64,000 nucleotides of DNA from assembly GCA_003254905.1 (NCBI GenBank), contig QANU01057090.1, positions 537,287-601,286 on the forward strand. Direction: 5' to 3'. Positions 39,314 to 50,876 of the stretch are shown here, in pieces (the first letter of the stretch is position 1; every line of letters begins with the position of its first letter). Source of the stretch: Nissolia schottii. Taxonomy: Eukaryota; Streptophyta; Magnoliopsida; Fabales; Fabaceae. A program made the translations under genes and the position numbers. The notes under the pieces were generated by a model that was given only the letters and a program-made list of their open reading frames with translations, ran no database searches and was not told the DNA's origin.

Positions 39314-39657
39314 TGTGAACTTTCAGATTCATTGTGAATCAACGAGAAACAATGAAGAACAATGGGAGAGTGAGAGGATTCAAAGATAGCTCAAGATTGA
39401 TGAATTGTGTGAATGAATCATCTAATTCATTTTGTAAATCAAATCAATTTATATACAACCTATCTCTACACTAAATTCACATGAAATTATAATGGAATTA
39501 AGTTACATCAAGCTGGAGATGAATTTCAGCTTTCTAACTAACTTAACTGCACTAACAACCTCTAACTGCCCATGTGCATCACAACAAGCATAACGACCAT
39601 AACGGTCGAGTGAGCTGCTCGTAGCCCACTTCTCCAACCAACTGAATCTTGGTCACA
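39314..39657 (-). repeat. Copia 5' LTR (element orientation)
   Basis: 344 bp, ends TG...CA, flanked inward by the primer site. On the minus strand this LTR would carry the element promoter. Confidence 0.92.
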
Positions 39658-39662
39658 ACATT

Positions 39663-41310
39663 ATGAACAAAACAACAAATTTTACATTGAAAAATGAAAA
39701 TAATAGACAATTTGGACAAAAATATGTAACTAAAATGATAGTTAAAATGGACTAAAGAGAGTATATAGCTAGGAAGGGATGGTAACGTACGTACGTATTC
39801 ATAGAAATAAAAAAAAATAAAGAAGTGAGATCAATCCAACTTTTTTTTTCTTCATGAATATCATTATTTCTATGTATAATCAAGAATGGATCATCTCATA
39901 TTAAAAAGTTCTATGTTTAGTTATGTTATGAAAGAAAAAAACATAAAATTTGAATAAGTGAAATCAATCCCCTTAAAATTAGTATGATCCAATTTAAATG
40001 TTTGTATATTTTTCTCTTGTTACATGATCGAACATGACATTTTTTTAATACGAAATAATCCATTTTCATACAAACAAGAATGAATTCTGTTATATTAAAA
40101 AAAAAATGTCATATTTAATCATGTAATGAAGTAATGAAAGGGAGAGACACAATTTTTTTAAAATAAATAAAACTGTCAATTCAAATCTTTATTTCTTTCT
40201 CTCTCGTAATAAAATATGCCATTTTTTAACGTGAGATGATCTTATCAATGTTATGTTAACCTTTATGCCCATAATAATGGTATGGAACCCAATTAATTAG
40301 TTGAGATAAAATCTTATCGTCAAAACTTCTTCTGGACACCTCAAATTTTCTGAGCACAGATTCTCTGAATGACAATGCCATATCGGTAACATGGGTTAAC
40401 ACTAATACATATATACTCTTGCTGCCTTAATTCCCTGTGTTTAATATTCTATTCCCACAACTACAAGTCAATCAACACAGTTTTGTGAAGAAAATGGGCT
40501 GAGTCAACACTTGCTTGTTCCTCACTCACTCTTAGAGCTGCACGCAGCAAAATCAAAGTTGATTCCAAATTAGAAGAGAGGTTTTCTAACCAGTGTTCTA
40601 AAAAATAAAAAAAGACTTCGCTAACAAATATTCTTGTAAAAAAGTTGATTAAAAAGAAGTTAAGTGAAAAGATTTTAAAGTTTTTAAAATATTCAATGAA
40701 TTGACTTAAATATATATATAGATATTTAAAATATTTCTGCTTTTGATTTCTGGATCAGTAATCTAAACTATTAGTTAATAAAATCATAATAAAATATTTA
40801 TATAATTTTTTGACAGAAAATACGAGCCATAGTTATACGCGACCAATACTTATGTCAAGCCAAATGTGTTAAATGCATGTTTCGTATTATTCTAAAAAGT
40901 AAATTAGGATAAAATTCTATATATCAAATTTTCCCATTTTGGATATGGATTAAGGAGTAGCATGGACTAGTTCAGCCAATGTGCAGACGTTTTTTTTTTT
41001 TTAATCACAGAGCTTATGTTTCACGTGACATCTTAAACATTGATTTTTTTTTAAATTAGCAAAAGACAACGGAAAAGAAAATATAATTAAAGATAGAGAT
41101 GTGATGTTAGCAAAAGAAAACGGAAAAGAAAAAATAATTAAAGATAGAGATGTGATGTGGAATATAAATTCTTTTGCTATATAGTGATAAAAAAAAAGTT
41201 CTCGTTTGTAAGGATGTTTTTCAGAAAAATTGGCCAATCACTTTTTAAAACGTGTACTCTATAATTAATTATGAGACGCTAGGCTAAAATGGATTCCAAC
41301 CTTTGACCTT
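39663..41310. other. Intergenic DNA before MIR169 locus 3
   Basis: AT-rich, no gene recognised. It contains a 51-bp tandem duplication (listed separately) near its right end. Confidence 0.5.
41057..41158. repeat. 51-bp tandem duplication upstream of MIR169 locus 3
   Basis: The unit starting tagcaaaaga and ending gatgtgatgt occurs at 41057-41107 and 41108-41158 with a few substitutions. Confidence 0.9.
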
Positions 41311-41317
41311 TGCATGC

Positions 41318-41327
41318 TTATAAATAG
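41318..41327 (+). promoter_or_regulatory. TATA box of MIR169 locus 3
   Basis: The motif ttataaatag lies about 190 bp upstream of the mature arm. Confidence 0.6.
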
Positions 41328-41474
41328 GCTACAATGGTGCTCAAGATCATATATATGTGTGCGTGCGCGTAGGCTATAGCTAGCCAAGTGAAATGTGATA
41401 GAAAGAGTTAATATTATTAGAGAGTGTGGTTATATATTGGTTAATGATGATGATGTTGTTGTTCTTGGGGTAAA

Positions 41475-41609
41475 GGGTCTTGCATGAAGGGTAGAGAGAG
41501 TAGATTTGAGTCAGGATGGCTTGCCGGCATGCATGCATGCTTCAAAGTTATGTGTTGCTAGCAAGTCATCCTTTCTCAACTTTGCTCCCTTTCCTCTCAT
41601 ATGAGACTT
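41475..41609 (+). ncRNA. MIR169: miR169-family precursor, locus 3, divergent mature arm
   Basis: The mature arm at 41507-41527 starts tgagtcagga and ends gcttgccgg. Compared with locus 4 it has C to T at position 5, one base missing in the centre and an A to G later. The opposite arm at 41560-41580 (agcaagtcatcctttctca) still looks like the complement of a canonical miR169. The lower stem (gggtcttgcatgaag / ctcatatgagact) is kept, so the fold is preserved. Whether it still directs NF-YA cleavage is open. Confidence 0.82.
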
Positions 41610-44600
41610 CAGATCCAGCTAGCTTCTAGTTCATCAGTTCATGTCCATTCATATATGTTGTGTATCATGTTTGGAACACAATTAATGTTGCATGACCCGT
41701 AAATTATATAGTTTTAGTCATATCTGAGAGAGTTAACTCATCAATTTTCTCATTTTTATGAAAGTTAACAATGTCATTTAAAGAAATAGATAAATTGATA
41801 AGTAAGTTGATGAGTTAGGTCTCCCAAATATTTTTTTATATAAGTATGGTAGCTAGCTAGGCCTATTTTAATTTGGAGACGAATAGGCACGTTAGGGTGG
41901 GAGAAGAACATACTATATGTAGATGAATTTGTTACTGCTAGTTTTTTCTTTCTTTCTTTTTTTGTAAGGAAAAAAAAATTAAGAGTTCTGCAATTGTTTT
42001 TCTTTACTTAACGGTATACAAGTAACTGAAGAAGCTCTGGGAATGTTAATTATTAATGAGTTTTAAGTTTTAACAGAGTTTTGTACCTCCAATGAAACCC
42101 AAACAAAGAGTTTAATTGGCATGATAATATTCGGGTAGTTTTTTATACAGAGAAAAAAGGAATTTGAGCATAGATTTTTATGTCTACACCGAATACTTAC
42201 GAAAATGAGTAAGGAAGAATTATAGAAAGAGAAAATAAAAATAAAAATTAAAAAATAGGGTGCATCCCCACTTATGAGAACCAGACATGGCATCCAAGAC
42301 CAAGACGATGATGATTCATGAAGATATGAGATGATTGATTGATTTTGACTACAATAAAAAATTCAGGCCGAAGTAGAGAGTCTTAGTAATTTGGACTTCA
42401 TTTGTATTAATTGATTATTATTGTATTGGGTTTTTATTCTTACTAGCAGTTTTTTTTTTTCTTTCTTGTATTTGAATTGTGTTCTTGTATCATTTAACAT
42501 TAACCATTAAGACCACAAATGCCAGTATTTTGGGTTTTTTTTTTATTATTATAGTTATTATTATTATGAGTATTGTTGTTGTTGTTATTATTTGGATCTT
42601 TAGTAATATTAGGATTTCTTTCTTAGGATTAGTAGCCACGACGGCTAATTTCTCTTCTCACGAGTTTTTCTTATTGAGTTATTTTCTTATTTTATTATAA
42701 ATATGTACAATTTTTTTATTGGCAAAGACACATCTTTATTGATTGTGAAGTTTTATTCTATGTTTTCTCGCATATCTTATAAGGAGTGAATTCTCTTGTT
42801 AAATTTTAGTGTAATTTTTTATTTTTAATTAAAAAATGAGACTAATTAAATAATATATAATTAAAAAATTAATAATAATATATTACACAAGACTTTGTCA
42901 TATAAAAATTAAAAAATTAATTCTCAAAATTATGAGTTGTCTTTATCTCAAGATTATTTGTCACCTGTTGACTGGGTCGTGGGCACCAACTTCAATACAA
43001 ATCTTTTACTAATGTAACGTGTACATGGGTTTTGTATCAGCCACCTCTTTGATTATGGAATTTGCCTATGGGTCTCTTTTTTCTATGTCGAAACAATAAC
43101 AAAAAAAAATGTTATTTATACATATAAAAAATAGTCATTTTAATCACGCAATAGAAAAATAAACATTGACATTAAATATTTTTGTATATTTATACATGCG
43201 TGAGTTTAATATTATTACAAAACAAAAAAATAAATATTATCATTAAACATTTATGTGCACTTGTGCACGCATCGTTTAATATCACTAATTTTTTGTATTT
43301 GACAATGTTTATTTTTCTGTTATGTGCTGTTTCTTTTTCTATTGTGTAATATTTATTTCTTTATTGGGTGATTGTGAGGTGACCATTTTTAAGGTGTACA
43401 AACAATAGAGTTGTAACAATAATGTTACATAGACAAATGATTCTAGAAAGAGTCATGTGCATATGAAATAATACAACAGTTGAAAGACCAAAAATCATGG
43501 ATATTAATTTTATTTGATCAACGTCATTCTTAAGATTTGATGGACTTTCATTCAACCCTTGATACTTGTAAATTGTAATTGGTGCAGCCCTTATACTTGA
43601 TTGATGTAGTTATGAAAAATTATAAAGAAACAAAGTTGTACATTTGATAGTAACCATAACTTTTGGCTTAGTTACAAGCAATTGATCCAACATACTGTAT
43701 TAAAATAAGGTCATGAATTTAAATACTCCGGCTACATTGGAGGAGATTGTTGATTTTATTTAGCATTATAGTTTTTGGTCAATGATAATCGTTTAAATTT
43801 AGTTTATTATTTCGTGTGATCTCAGTTAATGTGAAAAGATTAGTCAGTTCTACTAACAATGAAATTTGGAGGAAAAAAAAAACAGTATCTCACCACATAG
43901 TTATATGTAGTAGCGAAATTCTGGGATAAAAAAGTTCCGAACAGTTAAGCACATTTTCATGTCAAAATAACACATTCCTGTGGCATCTGTAATAAGTAAC
44001 CCTAAAAGAGATGCTAGTTTTTTTTATTTTTTATTTATCTTTTTCACTAAACTTAATCCAAGTGATGAAGTCAAAGTTTACAGGGAATTTAGGGTGATTT
44101 GCCTATTTCAATGACAGAGAGAGATGTCTCAGTCCATGAACATATTAACCTTTTAATGCATGGGACTTAGGGAAATTATATATAGTTTCACATTGACTTC
44201 TCTAGATGCAAGATTCTGCAGAATATAATATATATAGCAATGATATGATTCTTGTGATCGATGTAACCATACATGATCCATTTAATTTCTTACACACACT
44301 GATTGACATTTGAGGTACAGTCACAATAACTAACGGTAGAATTCTGTCAAAATGTGGTTCTTTCCAGATCACTTGCCCTTCTACTTTTTTTCTTCTAAAA
44401 AAATTCGTTATCTGAGGAGAAATTATTCGGTTGCAGAATCGATTCTTAAATTGGGAAAACTAAAGCAAACTGCATATGTTTTGAGTGCAAAAAAGTCGGA
44501 AGCATGAATACTTTGTGGGACTATTATGTCTGTGTGTTTAATACATCATAGAAATCAGACACTTGAATTGTTGTGAGAAATAGCTGGATGCTACTCTTTC

Positions 44601-44630
44601 TTTCCATCCATTGTTGTTACTCTTCTACGC
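41610..44630. other. Intergenic DNA between MIR169 loci 3 and 4
   Basis: No gene recognised. Frames of up to 76 codons lack domains. Confidence 0.5.
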
Positions 44631-44631
44631 C

Positions 44632-44639
44632 TATAAATA
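44632..44639 (+). promoter_or_regulatory. TATA box of MIR169 locus 4
   Basis: The motif tataaata, preceded by acgcc, lies 163 bp upstream of the mature arm. Confidence 0.62.
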
Positions 44640-44761
44640 CACACTAAAATGAAGTGCATGCAATGAACTCAAATATAAGAACTAGCATGCATATCATATG
44701 TAATATGCTTCAATTAATTAAGCTCAATAATAGCTCCTCACTATAGTGTAGTTTTGCTCAA

Positions 44762-44884
44762 GTGGCTTGCATGAAGGGGTAGAGAGAGTAGATCTGAGCC
44801 AGGGATGACTTGCCGGCATCTCTTTCAGGGTTGCCGGTGTTTCCTTGGCTCATGTTTACTCCTTTTCCTCTCATATAAGACTTC
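44762..44884 (+). ncRNA. MIR169: miR169 precursor, locus 4
   Basis: The mature arm at 44795-44816 begins tgagccaggg and ends cttgccgg, a known kind of miR169 variant with one A to G. The opposite arm at about 44834-44852 (ccggtgtttccttggctca) pairs well at its ends but has a mismatched centre. The flanks (ggcttgcatgaaggggtag and ccttttcctctcatata) closely match those of locus 3, showing that the two arose by tandem duplication. Expected targets are NF-YA mRNAs. Confidence 0.88.
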
Positions 44885-46490
44885 AAAGAGCTTCGCCTTA
44901 CTTTCTCTTTTATTGGGGTGCATGGCTAGATTTGTGATTACAATCTACTTTGGAGAAGAATTCGTCTCACTATAAAACTACTTTCTACAGAACATATGAA
45001 CCATTCTTGAAACAGAGAATTCCTATGGGGAATGTTACTGTAATGCCTATTAGTATGCTTGGAATCATTTGTTTAGTTTCTTATAATGCATTCAAGAAAC
45101 ACCATATTTGGCTGACTGAGGTGTTCTTGCTGGTATTAGACTTTTCTGCATTACCTTTTCTAAAAAGGAAAATTTAATATAGATTTAGATTCAATTTGCT
45201 GTTGAAAAGGGATACATTTGGTTCATTCTTGTTCTAACCAACTTCATCCGGCTTTCTAAGTGATATCATTGGTTTGGAACCTTCTAGAACAACACTGGGA
45301 AGTGAGGGTTTAGCATGTGTTGCCGGTTTGAGTCATTAGTAGAGTTCCTTTAATATAGTTTGTTTGGTTTGATGAGGCCCTCTCTTACGTAATGACTTTG
45401 ATGCAGATTTGTTGGAATCATTTAAGCTTTTGGTCTGAACATTCCGTTCAAAATCATATACCCACTCATCAAAATTAAAATTTTCAAAAATGAACTTAAA
45501 ACCGCTGTAATTAATAACAGATTGCCTAAATTATTTTAAAAAATGAAAAATATTGTGCCACAATGACAATATCTTTATAATGAACTTCAGAAACAGAACC
45601 CATAACCTCTTTAGTGGGCTGCCCAAAACAAAATGGCTACCAGGCTGCAGACAATGTTCTTTTTCTTTGGTCCAAAACGGACTTGCCAGCACAGCTTCTT
45701 ATCAAAAATGCTTAATTAGTCAATGGGAATTATCAATATCTGTTATATCGATCCGCTGATTCAGGACTATCAAGTAAAAGAAATTCATACATAAGTTATA
45801 AATTATTCTTTTTGAAGAAAAATCTATAAATATTCTATTACAAATTGTTGATTGAAGAATAAATCGCTTAATTTTTGTTAAACTACCTAAAGGAATTGCC
45901 AATATCTGCTGTTATATACCCGCAGATTCAGGACTAATTAATGTAAAAAAAAGAAAACTCACTTCAATTAAATTAAATATATCTCAATAATGCTACTTCA
46001 TATTTAAACTTACACATCCTCATGGTAAGTTTCAGATTCACAATATATGAACAAGGAGGCTAGCAGCAACATAGCATCAGAGTTGCACATAAGAATTGAC
46101 CACTGAATGGACAGTATCGTATTGTATTTTCAACTAAAACAATTTGCAAGTTATACAAAGATCAACAATCACAAGATGAGCTGACATGATTCCCCCAAAA
46201 TTTGTCATGTAATTAGAGAATGTAGATAACCTAAAATGGAAGGAAAAAGGAAAAAGAATAACTCGCGTCATCCATACATCCCCAAGGAAGTAACACTAAA
46301 TCGTTAGCCTCCTCATCCACCTTAGGCCACACTGCAATGCCAGTTTAACTCACACCCGATATCTGTCGCTGGCAGGCAATCAAGCCTCAATAATGCTGCA
46401 ATTTACAACTCTCATGCCATATGCGAAACGAAGATTGGGGGGCCGAAAGCAACAACTTTTCCGACCAAAGAATCGATCAAGATAGCTGGC
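44885..46490. other. Intergenic DNA and 3' region of the GT14 gene
   Basis: A 75-codon frame at 44950-45177 has no recognisable domain. About 46200-46490 is probably the 3' untranslated region of the minus-strand glycosyltransferase gene. Confidence 0.5.
45725..45957. repeat. Imperfect direct repeat, about 60 bp, two copies
   Basis: Sequence around aatatctgttatatcgatcc...gattcaggact (45735-45770) recurs as aatatctgctgttatatacc...gattcaggact (45901-45935), about 166 bp apart. Confidence 0.75.
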
Positions 46491-49400
46491 TCAAGGTGTT
46501 GAGTAATTGGAAAATACATGCAACAACTTATCCAGTGTTTCAGGAGTGAATTTCCTAGCAAATAGGTAACATGGCTTGTGAACCCCATTCCATAGGCAAG
46601 GCCAACTTTGAACTTCTCTCTGCAGAAAGACAGGACAATTTGTCAAGCTGGTTGTTTCATTCTCAGTAAAAACAGATCAGGAAAAAATCTCATACAGCAT
46701 ACCTTCTCATCACTGGTGACATGGACGCTGACATCAATGGACTGCAAACAAAACATTTTGAAGAGGTAAGTTAAGTTGACAGAGACTTGCAAAGTTTCAC
46801 ATCCCTTTGCTAAGCTACAAAAACAATATGAAAAAGAGGAGAGAATAGTACTACAGTCATTATAAATTAACCACAAAGACCCACCAACTTACCCTCGCCC
46901 ACCTACTTTTAAGGAACTTCCTTCTAAATTTTATTCTTGTATGTTACCATTTAAAGTCAGTTTGCATTCAATTTTTACACTCAGGGAAACTGTAATGCTA
47001 AAACGAAGTTGGACTTTTCCATTAAATCGGCATTGCAGGTGCTTCAAAATTCTAATATCTACGTAAGTATGTGGACTGCCAATAAGCTTGTAAGTCAAAT
47101 GGCAACAGTCCCACTCACTAAACTAGGATGTTGTGTTAATGCTAGGTTCAATTGTGTCAACTTCCTTGCGTAAAGAGGATGAATATGCGCTGGGGTAAGT
47201 TACAGTAGTAGCAGCACTATACCGTAATATTCCTCAAAAGCTCAAATGTAACATCCTGAGCCCTATATGACTTTGGATGCCACTTTCTCTCAGACCAGTC
47301 AACATGAGTTACTGACCAGTTTGCAATTCCACTGGGATCAACGATCTAAACAACAGACATAAGCCAATTAGCCAAAGGTTGAAAAGTGTTAAAACAGAAG
47401 AACTACATTACAATTGAATTTCTCACCTGGAAGAAGGTCGGCAAGTAATGCTCGTCAGCAATGCAATTCCGCCCCTCCAAACCAGGCTGTGATATTAAGA
47501 AATATCAGGTTAATATTACACTCATAATTCCAAGGACATTTGGCAAGATATAGATTATTCCCACATCAGCTGTTGCCTGGGTAAAAAGGGTGCTTTCTTT
47601 TCTAGTTTGGAAAGCAGTTCAAATATGAGATTTAAAATTCTGAAAAAAATCATAAGGAACTTAGATGGTCCGATCACCTTAATCATGTAAGGAACAACAT
47701 TCTCACACAAAATGATATCAATAACATCTAGAGTACTCAAACTTTTGAAATTTTACTTTGCCTTTTCTTTTAAAACTTGTCTGGCACCTCCTACCTGTAG
47801 AGGTATGCACATCTTTTCATGGGTAAAAAAGGGACCAAAGCCAACACTTTTCAATGACATCTTGCATGAGTTTTGAGAGCATATTGTTAAAAGAAGTAAT
47901 AAAATGCAAAATCCATATATTGCTTAAGAAATAATTTGAGTAAGCATATGCAATAGTCAATAACCAAAAGCCTAGCATCTTGAACAACAGCAAACGAAAT
48001 GCAAAATTTGCTTGGCTGGATTGGATGACTATACTATTTAAAGCAGAATTAAATATGGTTAAATTCAACACTTGCAGAAAATCATTAAATATTAAATAAT
48101 GATATATGAAACAAATTACTTTAATTTTAGGGGTAAAAATGTTTAAAAACAACTTCACCTGACAGTAAGACCGAAATTTTGAGTAATACAGATTATCAGC
48201 CATAACTATTATTGCATGCTGCCTCTTCATAGCAAACCACTGCAGAAGAAGTTAAACAATGAGGTGAAGACATATCTAAATGGGTAACATATGTTTAAAT
48301 AACTAATAAATATAAATATAAACCATTTCTGAACCACCAAGCTTTAGAGTACAAAGGACAAACACTACAAGGAATATATGTGCGGTAATATCAAATTGTG
48401 ATGGATGCTGATTGGGCAACTGAAATCAACAAAATATTTTTGTTATAGAAAATGTATTCATTACCATGTTTTTATGAAAAAAGAATAAACTATTTCCAAG
48501 CGTAACAATTGATTTTCTAGTAAAGCCTATTGACTTAACACAGAGATGAAAGAATGATGCCAAATTCTGTTTATCCAGTTGGTATCCTGTGAAAGGGTTT
48601 TGATCAAATTTCACATCCTCTATATAACAATAAGCAAAGTTTCTCTTTAAAATGTTGAATTCCCTACTCCATGACTTTAGCAATAATATACCTGTGCACC
48701 CTTTCTAAAGTCCTTCACCTCAACTTCAGGTAACATGTGTTCTGAATACCTGCCATTGCCATGAGGGCCAGGATCCTTAAAGCTAAGGAGAAAAAGGAAG
48801 CTCGCATTAGTAAAGGTCGTCAAATTGATAGCAGCAAGCAGAGAGGAGAGCTATCAACTCATAAGCGAGGGGGGGGGAGAGAACCCACAAAGGGACAACA
48901 AGTAATACTTCTTGACATACCAGTCAACAAAGCTGATATTTGTATGCATCAGATAGTTGTAAATATAGTCAAAATTATACAGTGGCACACAGCTGCAAAA
49001 CCAATACAAACAAATCAGATACTAATAAACCAATAATACAAATTACTCCGCAAGAACAGAACTAATAGTTATCTCATAGCCCATTACCTATCAGAAAGTA
49101 AAACAAATTGCTGATTGTCAGGGTCTTGAAGGGCATTTGCCAATAGCCGTCTCTCTGCATCAACCATAGAAATTTTCCCCCACACCACCTGCAACAAGAT
49201 GAGTTCTTATTACAAGAGCCACACACTAGAAAACCGCAGATTAACGGAAAACAACAGATAATTACACTTGATATCATTATGGCTATTATTAGAACTAACA
49301 CAGTTGAACATAGAAATACATTGAGCAATTATTTGAGATAATCTTCCAAAAGAAAAAAAGAAACCAGTTATTTCAGAAAATTTTCAAAAGAAAACGCTAT

Positions 49401-50876
49401 AAATGCCAATAAGTAACATACAATTAAACTATGATTTACATTAGAGAACATAAATGGAAACGTACAAGACAGTCCAATTCCCAAATGGTAAGTAAACTGA
49501 ATAAGACAATATGCACCTGATCACTGCGTATATCCCGATTAACAAAATAACGGCTCACATGGACAGGTTTAGTCTTGGATGCATGCACATAAACAGAGAA
49601 CTTCCCTTCATGACCCTGCAAAAAAGGAGAGCAGCATCTTCTAGGTAAATGCACACTAAACCATGAATGAGATTCGGATTTCAGAAGCAAAGACAACCAG
49701 TACCAACCAATGAAATACATAAACAAACACAACTGTACATTCATTTATATACATTTATCACGAGTTCGCTCATAAAGCGCATTTCACATCTCCTGTTGAA
49801 TATCCATGCCAACAGATAGTCTACGGGTTAAATACTAAAAATGAATAAGCGCTCTGAATTAAGTGCCAAAAGGCTGTGACAAAACATCATTCACAAATGT
49901 TACCAATAACACCTCTTACCTAACATGAGAAAAGGAATGTGAAGAACTAGCCATAACTGTCATCCATTACATTTTAATCATGAACTGCGACAATTAAGTT
50001 AAATAATGCAAAAATTTCTTTTGCCCATCATTTCCCAACAGGAGCAAGAGAAAGACCACCAACAATTTTCTTGCAGTGCATCAGTGCTAGCTAAGAGAGC
50101 ACTAAACAGCTCTGTTTATTAACCATTACAACTCAGGTTTCTGACAACAGAAGGAGTGAAATTCCCAATGTCACCCAATTCCAAACAACTTGAGGTTTCT
50201 TGCAACAAGCATTTCTATTCCAATACAATAATCAATAAAGACAGAAATAACGAGTTCCAAGCATATAAGAATTCCTACTATCATACGAGCTTACAACAAG
50301 CCATGTCTCTAACTGGCTGAAAAGACAGCCAGAAAACATCAACTACACTATTAGACCGGCAGTCTTTCTGACATAGATTTTAACATTCAAAGTGCGGCAT
50401 ATACATATTTCAAAGAGGATTATACATCAATGTTCTTAGAAAGTGAGAGACGAGCTTGAACAGATAAAAATAATGAAATAACAATTTCTTACTTGGAAAA
50501 ACTTGTCCCACAATCTTTCAAATGGCAGAGAACCGGGCGACAAAAACATGAAGGCAACTTTTGAGTTTTTCGAAACAAGGGGTGGTGAGTTCAAAACGTC
50601 CTTAATCACAACTCGTGATGCAATCTCTTCATCTGTAAATTCTCTAGCAGGAACTGGCGGAAGCCAGTCAGAGATGCCCTTGCACCCTCTAGAAGAGAAG
50701 ACATAACAGGCTGAACTGCTGTGCGGCGGGTAGATATAAGCACATATTAGAAAGACGCAGACAAATAAAACCAAGACAATAATCCACAATGGCTTCTTCA
50801 TGGGAGGGCGGTGGCGACTCCCCGGCAATATATGCATATCACCCATGCCTAGACGCCAAACTTTTGATGCCTTCAT
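46491..50876 (-). CDS. Core-2/I-branching (GT14) glycosyltransferase-like protein
   Basis: Ten exons are read on the minus strand: 50493-50876, 49517-49615, 49088-49188, 48921-48992, 48692-48782, 48159-48239, 47427-47486, 47223-47345, 46703-46741 and 46491-46619. All junctions are GT-AG and in frame, giving 392 residues, normal for the plant family. An in-frame TAG directly precedes the ATG. Type II membrane layout: short basic cytosolic N-terminus, one membrane helix at about 29-49, then a lumenal Branch domain from about residue 106 (VAFMFLSPGSLPFERLWDKF). Conserved family blocks include FSVYVHAS, VVWGKISMVDAERRLLANAL, FVLLSDS and DPGPHGNGRYSEHMLPEV. Family members act in the Golgi; one clade adds glucuronic acid to arabinogalactan proteins. 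The substrate here is not known. Intact gene. Confidence 0.94.

Larger units (their letters stand above)
34061..39657 (-). mobile_element. Ty1/Copia LTR retrotransposon, complete but inactive
   Basis: Two LTRs (34061-34414 and 39314-39657) with TG...CA ends bracket an internal region coding on the minus strand in the Copia order gag, protease/integrase, reverse transcriptase, RNase H. A tRNA-iMet primer site and a polypurine tract sit at the expected places. Flanking 5-mers are acaat (34056-34060) and acatt (39658-39662), a target duplication with one change. The LTRs differ at roughly 20 positions plus short indels, so the insertion is not recent. The reading frames are broken by many stops and frameshifts. 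Confidence 0.93.

Noticed and set aside
47817-48230. 137-codon minus-strand frame
   Set aside because: It is exon 6 of the GT14 gene (MKRQHAIIVMADNLYYSKF) read through into its intron, not a separate gene.
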